Origin: Sipunculus nudus
Lineage: Eukaryota; Annelida; Sipuncula; Golfingiida; Sipunculidae
Assembly: GCA_026874595.1 (NCBI GenBank)
Contig: CM049320.1
Span: 24,375,714 to 24,439,713, forward strand
Direction: 5' to 3'
DNA length: 64,000 nt
Shown piece after piece: positions 48,954-59,300 of the stretch. Every line of letters starts with the position of its first letter. Position 1 is the stretch's first letter. The notes under the pieces were generated by a model, which did not search any database, had not been told where the DNA came from, and saw only the letters and a program-made list of their open reading frames with translations. The translations under genes and the position numbers were made by a program.

Positions 48954-48975
48954 TGAAGGTGTATTTGCAAAGAGG
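48954..48975 (+). CDS. GLT8D1: GLT8D1-like exon 1 (22 coding bases)
   Basis: ATG followed by codons KVYLQR and one base, then the donor G|GTGAGC. I chose this start because it supplies the missing initiator, leaves the one-base overhang that exon 2 needs, and puts Lys and Arg directly before the signal anchor. The distance to exon 2 is 5.9 kb, so the link is an inference. Confidence 0.55.
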
Positions 48976-51900
48976 TGAGCGAATTACTATTTTTTAACCT
49001 TTTTGTTTTAAAAATCATAAGTCTGCGCGTGAACTAAATGAAAAGTTATGAAATCCCTTATTATCGCTCAAAATGATGCTCAGATGTCTCCACAAGGCCA
49101 TTCCCCCTAATCTGCTAATTGATGGGTCCAGTTGGTTCAGTTCTCTCAGCCATTAAAGGCCCATGACTTTGCGAGAAAAAGTAATTTCAAATCAGTTTAA
49201 AAAACTGTTATCCTGATCCTGAAATTGTAATGATCAAAAACAAAGTTGCCAGTAATATTAATTATTAGGCTGTTGCTATTGGTCCGGGCCCAGACCCATT
49301 AATTATGCAGCCGGCTATTCGTCCGGCACTTCCTGTGCACATGCGCAGTGAGCAGTTGCACCATAATGCGGAAGTGCCGGGCACAGACTATGCACAGCTA
49401 ATGGTCTGGCACTCTTTGAATCTGGCTCGATCAGTACTGGACCTTCAGATGATATACGCACGGCGTGGCAGTGAGTCCGGCAGTTTTATTTTATGTCACT
49501 TATATAGTAAAAATAGTCAGTGCCGGACCCGCAACAATTGAGCTATTGGTCCGGCAGTTTTATTTTATGTCACTTAAATAGTAAAAGAGACGGTGCCGGA
49601 CCCGCAAGAACTGAGCTATTGGTCCGGCAGTTTTATTTTATGTCACTTATATAGTAAAAATAGTCAGTGCTGGACCCGCAACAATTGAGCTATTGGTCTG
49701 GCAGTTTTATTTTATGTCACTTATATAGCAAAAAAAGTCAGTGCCAGACCCGCAACAATTGAGCTATTGGTCCGGCAGTTTTATTTTATGTCACTTACAT
49801 AGCAAAAAGGACACTGCCGGATCCGCAACAATTTAGTTATTCGTCCGGCAGTTTTATTTTATGTCACTTAAATAGTAAAAGAGACGGTGCCGGACCCGCA
49901 ACAACTGAGCTATTGGTCTGGCAGTTATATTTTATGTCACTTACATAGCAAAAAAGACATTGCCGGACCCGCAACAATTGAGCTATTCGTCTGGCAGTTT
50001 TATTTTATGTCACTTATATAGTAAAAATAGTCAGTGCCGGACCCGTAACAATTGAGCCATTGGTCCGGCAGTTTTATTTTAGGTCACTTATATAGTAAAA
50101 TTAGTCAGTGCCGCTAAGAGCTTATTCTTTCCTCCAGTTGCGCAAGGCTGGCGAACAGGTCGCAGTCCACAAGGGCAGCCATAGCATTTGAAACGTTTTG
50201 TCCTTCTCGATGCTGGATGCTGTTCTTGCATACCGTACGCAGAAATGGAGGCTGCCATTTGAAGCCTAACAGCTTATTCACAGCCATTTTAGCGGGAAAG
50301 AATGCCGGCACTGGCACAGCACAGCTCAGTTTGGCTGTACCAGTCAAAATATGATGCCCGTTTCCAGTTATCTGCGCAGTACGCCACTGCGCATGTAAAC
50401 CGGAACTAGTACGGAAAAATAGCTGCACGGCAGTATTCATGGGTCCGGAGCTCTAGACACTTCATAATTATTATTCATCTGAAAATTCATATTTTTTTTA
50501 GGGAGTATAGATTTATCCAGCCTACTTTGACAAGGTTATGGGTGTATACAGACCGACATAATGATGTTTTGGATTCATGTAATGATACGCTCCTGAGGCA
50601 GCAGAAATCTTGCGCTTCTAAATAAGCAACTGATTTTTTCGCTGCCTGCTTTGACCATTTATGATACATTCAGACACCAGATGGCGGTTTGGTGTCCACT
50701 GAAAAAACGTGCGTATGGTTATGACAAACAGCCAACCAGATGCCAATTAACAAACACTCGACAGACATCCTGGCTCTTCCCATAGCTGCGCTTCAAGTGC
50801 CGCTTGATGACAGTTTATGGTCATATTTTAATTGCACCCTCTGCATTCTTGCATCATTGACCTATTCGATTATGACATGACAATGTTAGCTTAGCCATGT
50901 ATCTGTTTTCTGCAAACTGAACCCAGGAGCCAGTGAGGTGTGCACGCAGCCTTTGTTGTTACATTTCGTTTGAATTTACCGGCCGGGCATCCTATGTTCC
51001 CAAGGCCGTAAGCAAACCGCATGTGGGGCCATTCTCTCTGAGCCTATGGCCTGTTCAGACGGTTGCCAGGGCAATGAGATGTCACTCAAAACAAAATGAA
51101 CAACATTGGCTCCGTGTATTCCTCCCTTGGCCGGTAAACCATTTTTTCTTCCAGCACAAGGTCTCATCTGATTTGAGAAAATACAGTGCTCCCCTCTGGT
51201 GTAGCAATTCAGGATATGAGGTCAAAACAAACAGTGCTTACGATATAGGTAGTAGGCCTATAGGTAATGCGCTGTGTAAAGAGTGTAATGTAATGGGAGA
51301 GGCATTTCAATGTCATATCATATCAGGCATGTCATGGCTTATGTTGATTACTACTAATATGAGACGGTCCAGTCAGTTTAGACCCATCATGGAAATGTAG
51401 GCCAGATTCTATACTTGGGCCTTTTTTTTTAATTGACTGAAACATTGCAGTACTGTACTACTTATTTAACTGCAAAAAATATTGCATAGGCATCTAGTTC
51501 CACGGATACCTACCACATAAAAAAACTTCAAGAAATCGTGAGAACCTAAATCCTGTACGGGACAAAAATCGTAGTATTAAATCAAATAGGCTGTTGCTAT
51601 AGGTCCTGACCTGGATACTGATTATACAGGCTAAAGTTCCAGCAGCTCCTATGAGCATGTGTGCTGACCCTACCAGACACATCTATGGGAGCAAAAATAT
51701 TATATTTTCTGATTTTCTCTGGCACAGACTGATAGATCTACCCGAACATTTGCTATTATTCTGGTGTAAATATAAATTTTATTTTATTTGTAGTACCCTA
51801 TTTAGGACTTTCTACGATTTCAAGAATACACATAAATCCAGAAATCTGTGTTAAAACCAAGAAATTTTTCATTAAAAGTGAAGAAGAGGTATGCTTGATT

Positions 51901-53304
51901 TTAAATACACCATGACCTAAGCAAGTTTAAAATATGTAGGGATCTACCCCTGTGTATGAGGGATGATATGACATCAGTAAAAAAAAGACCTGTGCTTGAA
52001 CCAGCAATCACTTAAGTTATGATAACAAGAAACCCCATATGTTATAGCAAGTGGTGGCAATCAGCGATACCGACTGTTAGTATTTCAGTTTATTTGAATT
52101 CAATAGTAAAGTGCCCTCTGCTATTTAAGTGAGCAAAGTGGTGCAATGGTTACGGTGCTATTTACTGTGTATTTACAGTGTCAATACAGTGGGGCCATAC
52201 GTTTACTATCATGCCGCCACACCTAGAATCCTTTCTTTTTTTATCACACCTTTATGCCTATTTACATAAGGTATTTGTGGTACCCCCATTGGCATAGTTC
52301 TGATACACCTAGTTTATACTCACAACTTACAACTCTGTCAGAAATTTTTTGGGCTTGTTGCCTTTGATACAATCCTTAAGGCTTTGTGTTATTGCTGTGA
52401 AGCTCGATATATTTTTAACTCTATATGAGACCTTGCATTTTCTTTTATTAGCCACTGGAATGTACTGAGTCACTGTTACAAGGAGTGAAGACTGTAGAAA
52501 AAGATAGATACCAATTTACTATGCACAAAACATTTTGTATATATATATATAAATCATATTATTCTAGTCTTTTCGATGTTGCATAAGGAGCTGGAATGTT
52601 TAATGCGGGGGCCAAAAATGCGCTATTCACACATGCAAACAAACATTAATCTTCCTCAGACAATGGGTTTGGATTGTCCTTCTGCTAATGTTCAAAAGGT
52701 CTTCACATCACAGGAATTCTTGGTTAAAGATTGTCATTCATAACATGCAAAACTAGAAATCTGCATTCTAAAGAATGCAAGCCTCAGCCAGTTTGCAATT
52801 ATCTGTTCCCTATTATGGGATGCTCCCAAAACCATGTTTGCATTCACTTATTTGGTCTATATTCCCAGATTCATTAGTGCATAAATGGCTGTACATTTGT
52901 GAATATTCCTTTATTATGTTCCTGAACCAGATCAGGTTCTGGATCCACACATCAGTTCTTCATTGGCCTATTCCCCAGATGCCCAGAAAATTTATGAGAT
53001 TTTGTTCATGACTGAGTTATGTTGTGAACATGTGTACACAAACTGGGATGAACGTATACCAAACTGGAATAAGCAGTAAAATTGTTTTTCCACAGGATAT
53101 TTTTTTACTTCCTTAATTTTTTGCATTGTCCTACAAATGTTATTATGTCTAGAAAAAAATGGCCTACTGATGTGCCATCTATGAGTAACTATGCCAGTCT
53201 AACCAGCCTGCCTCCAGCCAATGAACTAGACCATGGAAAATGAAGTCCTAGATGAACCCATGCTAATTCAGCCCCGGATGTATCCCATCCCAATACAAGA
53301 TGGG

Positions 53305-53345
<41 letters not shown>

Positions 53346-56300
53346 TTAGTGGTGGGCCGATCGAGTTTTTTCGAAAGTCAGTTGGTTTGCTGCCACATTC
53401 AAGCGCTCGATTACGAAAGGCAACTATTGATTACATATACTCATGACTGTTTTTACCAGAATGTCCTTAAGTTATAGGCAAAAATTACTCTTCTGTTTTT
53501 TAAAAACATTCCGCGCTTCATATAATGAGTCTGTGTTCCCAGATAACCTCCGTATATAACTGAGTATGACATGGTAGATGAGAGAATGGAGGACATATTA
53601 AACCTCTGTGAACTGGCAGGGAGCTGCAGAATTAGCGGAGAGTTTTCTAACGAGATGTTCATTGCAAAATATGGGCGGTATGGCGTTAAAATGCTCCATA
53701 ATGCTCCAGGTCTATGCAAATTTTGCAAGATTCTCCTAGAAATAATCTACTCAACTGATGTCAGGTGCCCATGCCGCATGAGTTATTATATTTTTAGCTT
53801 TAAATTACTTATTTTTTAATTTTTGCCAAAAGTTATATGTAATTTTTCTGGCAGGCCTGTGAAACCAGTATGCATGTTGGCAGTCATCATAATTGTTATA
53901 AAATGAAAGTCCTGGTGGTGAAGTTAAAATGATACACGATATTCATGAGGGCCAGCAAGTAGATTTCCTGGACTGTAGTTTGATTCTTGATTACTATAAT
54001 TAATTAAAATGAAACTGAATAGCATATCTTAGTGATATAAGGGAAATATAAAAAAGGCAAAAACTTCTTTTCGTCAGGTAGAATTACTAAGACATACCAG
54101 CTGGGTTAAGAGAGTACAACAGATAATTGCACATTTCTTTATATTTGTCTGAACCGATTAACAATCGATCATCGATAGGTTTGCCCAAACCGATGATTGA
54201 TTATGAAAAAGGAACCGACTCCCACCACTAATATTAGTTGTAGGAATTATTTTTCAAATCATAATAGATGATTTGTAGAGAAAAAACGACTGATGATAGA
54301 TTTATTAATTGATTATTTTATGTACCGTATAATATATTTCCTTGAAATCTGCAGTTAAGAATTATAACTAAAATATGCACAAATAAAATTTGGTTTTATT
54401 TTTACATCACACTGGCAGGTCAAGGAGCAGGCCAGATTGTAATGTTAACTGATGGTGATACTTTGTGTCTTGTCTTTCTTATATCTCTGACAGGATTAAA
54501 ATATTTTTTTATAATATTACTTCTTTGCATTTGCATACATAATTGTGTTGATTGAATTTGCAAAAAATCCAAGTAGTTTAATCATTTTGAAAAAAAATGA
54601 CCAACCATCAATATAACTAATTAATTGGCATACCACTAGTATACATATGTATGTAAGTATGCATGTATATATACAGAGAAACCTCATTGTGTCGAACTCA
54701 CTTAAGTCGAACACCCGGCTAATGTTGAAGTTATAGACTGGATATTCTGGACAACTCTAGTTAAATAATTACCAAATAAAACAAGCTTGTGTTGAACCTT
54801 GGATGTGTCAGATTTTTCTGTGGGTCCCTTCAACTTCAACACAACAAGGTTTCACTGTATTAACAATTAGGTATCAATAATTCGACTTCTGTTTCACATG
54901 GTTTCTTTTCTTATATAGCAGCTGTTGCAGTGCTGGCATTTTGGATGGTGACTGTGTTCTACCTCGCCTACTCAGGTTTTTATAATAATGATGAACCCCA
55001 CTTCAACAAGAGAGGTAAGTCTTTAGCTCTTTCCCCAGAACCATATTCAGCATACATGTAGTATTTAATACACTTCCTGTTTACACTGTGGCAAGAAAAG
55101 AGTATTCAGTGCCATGTTTGATAAGGTAATATGATCTTTTGGGTTTGGATATCAAAATCACCTCCTGAATGGTTTCACTTACACAGCAAGTGCAAAAACT
55201 CCCAAAATGCAAATGAACACTGGTAAAGTGTGAACAGAAATTTTATTTTAGATAAAATTAAATATTGTATTTGACACCACATTCTGTCAAAAAAGTCTTT
55301 TGTGGAAATGGCATTATGTGAAACAAATTTGAACTATACAGGAAACACATAAAAATTGATTATGTGTAAAATACCATCATGGTCAACAGATTTCTGCCTT
55401 ATTATTTGTATGCATTATTAACAAAACAGCATTTTAAGGCTCAAGTTAATAAAGCTAGGTAATAACCAGTACTTGTATCCACAAAAAGCAGGAAAACAAA
55501 AAATACCTACCAGATATGGACATTTTTTTATAAAAGCCTAATATATACTAACAAAATATAATACAATGATTCATATATTATACAACTTAATCACCATACG
55601 TTACTCAAATCTCAACCATCAAACAAAAATTTCATCTTGGTCTCTCTGTGAGGCTTTACCTTTTAGTCCTGCCCTTTTGGCTTCCATTAGCCTCTTTCTG
55701 GCTTCGGCACGAGCTCTTGCAGCCTCCTTAGCCTTCTGTGATCTTTCCTTTGAAACGGCAGGTTTTGTCACTTTTCCTCGTGAAGATCGACTTCTTGCTG
55801 AGGTGACAGATTGTGAATTTGATTTTGTCATCTGTGGGCTCTGCCAGCCGTTCTTTCTGTAGGTGTCAATCTCATCAAACATGGTGGTCACATCCTTTAC
55901 CTGAATGCAGACCATATCCCAGAATCCCTCAAGGTCCTGGGCGGTCGTTTTGAATGGGTGGTCATTTGATTGTGAGAGATTTTTATCACAGAGGCCTCGA
56001 AACTGCTTAAATTTCTTACCGACCAGCAGGTGCGCTTTTCCTATCGCAGCTCGTAACTTCCCGTTAACATCCTCTGGCAATTCCTGTTTTAGTTCGTTTT
56101 CGGCCAGAGAACACAAAGCTTCTATTTTTTCTTGTTCCTGGTCAGCTTGCAACAAAAAGTACTTGCCATCTTTACTTTGATTAGCTACATCATATGTTGA
56201 AGTACTGGTAGACGCATTATTACACAGATTGGTATTTGGTGTTTCAGTATGTGACACAATACCTTCACTTAATCTCCTGATTGAACTGCTATCAGTTTGG

Positions 56301-59300
56301 TCTTTGAAAGAACAAGCACCGTCGGTTATTTCTAACTCTGAATTTTCATGGTAGGTTGATGTTGTGTTATTTGTGTGAATATTATCATCTCCAGCTCTGC
56401 CTGGCTTTTTATCTGTCACCAACAACACAGGTGTCTTCTGTTCTGTAATGGTGTTTTCAATTAAAAATGCCTTTTGTGACATTTTTACAGTCCATGAGTT
56501 GCGACGATTAGGTATGAAAGTGCTGTATGTGTTATGTTCATCTTGCATATCAGGCATTTTCTGTTCTGATGTGCCGTTTTCAAATAAAAATGCCTGTGGT
56601 GACATTTTAACAGTCTGTGAGTCACGACGACCAGGTATGAAAGTGCTGTATGTGTTATGTTCATCTTGCATATCAGGCATTTTCTGTTCTGATGTGCTGT
56701 TTTCAGATAGAAATGCCTGTGGTGACATTTTAACAGTCTGTGAGTCACGACGACCAGGTATGAAAGTGCTGTATATATCATGTTCATCTTGCATATCAGG
56801 CATTTTCTGTTCTGATGTGCCGTTTTCAAATAAAAATGCCTGTGGTGACATTTTAACAGTCTGTGAGTCACGACGACCAGGTATGAAAGTGCTGTATATG
56901 TCATGTTCATCTTGCATATCAGGCATTTTCTGTTCTGATGTGCCGTTTTCAGATAGAAATGCCTGTGGTGACATTTTAACAGTCTGTGAGTCACAACGAC
57001 CAGGTATGAAAGTGCTGTATGGGTCATGTTCATCTTGCATATCAGGCATTTTCTCTTCAGAGGTGCCGTTTTCAAATAAAAATGCCTGTGGTGACATTTT
57101 AACAGTCTGTGAGTCACGACGACCAGGTATGAAAGTGCTGTATGTGTTATATCCACACCCTGTAGAACCCCTGTATGTGTCGTATTCACTGACTGTATCA
57201 CTCAGCTCCAAGGAAGGAGGCAGTTTGGTCTGGACATGAAGAGTTGTCAAAGTGGATTCTGTAATATCTCCATGCTTTATAGATTCTGAGTCTCTGAAAT
57301 GTCCTGATCCTGCCTGCTCTGAATCTCCAGCAGTATTATCTTGACTTGTTACTGTACATGCAGATACAGTCATTGTTGATGGCCTATCTTTGTTATTATT
57401 CAGTGACCTAAAGCTCCCAGTATTACTGTTTGTGTACAGGTCTTCTCCTTTAAGCACAGTGGTCCCCAACCTGCATCCCATGTTGTACTATAGAAGCTTG
57501 CCTCAAGGTGTACATTATCAGCAGCAAGGTGTATCATATATATTGGTCTAGATGGCAACACTCAGCTCCTTGGTGACACTGGTTTGTATACATTGTAACT
57601 AACCATTGGGCATGCCTGCCCTAGCCCCAAGGCTAAGCTTATGATGCAACTGATTACCAGAGTAATTAGTTAATTACCTGTACCTGTGTATGTTAATTAC
57701 CATCTCTCAGGACTCAGGTCAGGTATAACATAACACTAACTACCACATGCTGTAGGTCTACGCTGGCAGTGTTACCACTTGATTAAATTTAACAGTTTTA
57801 GGAAACACAAATTTTATACTTTTATCACATTTTTTTTCAGACATAGTAACTTTTTTATACCTTTTTCTCACATCATGATCTTTATTTTTTCGGTTTTTTT
57901 TAGCATTTCACACACATATTTACAGAACTTTTTTCCAGACAAAGAAATATGTTCTGTTTGTGTTTAAAAAATTGTGTTAATTTTAATGAGTTTACAAAGT
58001 TTTGGTTTGATCTCTTTGTTATACCTGTACTGGTAGTCTCAGATGGCTAAGTATCCAATACATACATGTACCAATGATTAGTGTTTGATCAATAGCTCCT
58101 GGCATCCCTGAACATTTGTCATCCATGAAACTTGTTTAAACACATCACATGAAACAGTCACATCCAGGAAAAGTAGCACAGTTTTACACCAATTTATTCA
58201 TACATTTTTTTTAGAAAATCTTATTTTGAAGCTTGCAAGATTTCTTACTTATTTTCCATAATTTCCAGAATGGTTGAGTTCACTAGATTACTGTAATTTT
58301 TTTCATTTTAGTGGCAGCAGGGATATATTACAACTTAGAAATATTGTTTTTTTTTTTAAGTTTCTGGTTTTGGTATAATATATGCCCTTTTGATGAAAAA
58401 GATATGTTAAAAGTAAGGTTTATATGTTCTCACTGATATGTTCCACCTACAAGGCCTTTCAGTTGTCATGTTTCCCCTCTAAAGGGGACTTTAGAATAAT
58501 AATTTTAAATCATTGTTCAACTGTTTTTGTTTTCATTTCTGAGGAATGTAGCTTCTTAGGGTATTGATAAATAGTGTAATACATAAAACAAATGATAATA
58601 AAATAGACCAAAGCTTAAAGCTTGCTTTTTTGTACCATTATATTTCTTGCCCTACAAGCCTTAAGATTAATATATGATGCCCAATAGTTATTTATTTGAT
58701 ATCTGTTATATTGAAAAAGGCATGTTGAAAATTACACTTGATGGTTTAATTCTCTTCCGGATTAATATTAAACATGTCAGCTACAGGCAGCAAATCCTAT
58801 GCTTGTTATTATATTATATAATATTATATTTATACATTGTGTTTAGATTTACAACTGAAAATCAGACAACCATTCATGTTTGGGATGAACAACACAAACG
58901 GAATGAAGCATGAACTGTACGGACTCCCTCCAGACATGATGATACACGTGTGTCTGACATCAGACGAGAACACAGTTGTGGGGATGATCGCTACCATTAA
59001 CAGTATCCACAAAAATACAAAACAGGCTGTCATGTTTCATTTAGTACTGCCAGATGATCTCATCAGTCATGTCAGGTAATGATTTGTTAGATGTGGCATT
59101 GTCTGGCTTACTTCAACTAAGTTTCACCTCACCTAACATCAACTTCACCTCAAGTGTCATCTCACCTCCACCTCAGTTTACATTACACTTCCTGCACCTC
59201 ACCTCTTTACACTTACACCTTGTCTAACTTCACCTCGACCTTACCTTACTCAACCTTTACCTCACTTAATCATCGGATTTAACTGATTTCACCTCATCTC

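Noticed and set aside
49475-50113. Regularly spaced repeats that could suggest a CRISPR array
   Set aside because: The whole 73-bp unit is conserved with no variable spacers, and the context is an animal intron; it is a minisatellite.
50114-50440. 108-codon minus-strand frame inside the minisatellite element
   Set aside because: Not recognisable as a transposase or host protein; only this copy is available, so conservation cannot be judged.
50933-51400. 155-codon plus-strand open frame in GLT8D1 intron 1
   Set aside because: Longest unexplained frame in the window, but it shows no motif, domain or splice support. A database search or RNA-seq coverage would be needed to revive it.
56485-57201. 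238-codon minus-strand frame (histidine/leucine-rich repeats)
   Set aside because: Alternative frame of the same repeat array; it ends with the array and has no conserved flanking sequence.
56448-57239. 263-codon plus-strand open frame, cysteine- and serine-rich
   Set aside because: It is the antisense of the 123-bp repeat array in the DLGAP5-like gene. A unit divisible by three opens several frames at once. The sense frame has a GKAP domain and this one has nothing.
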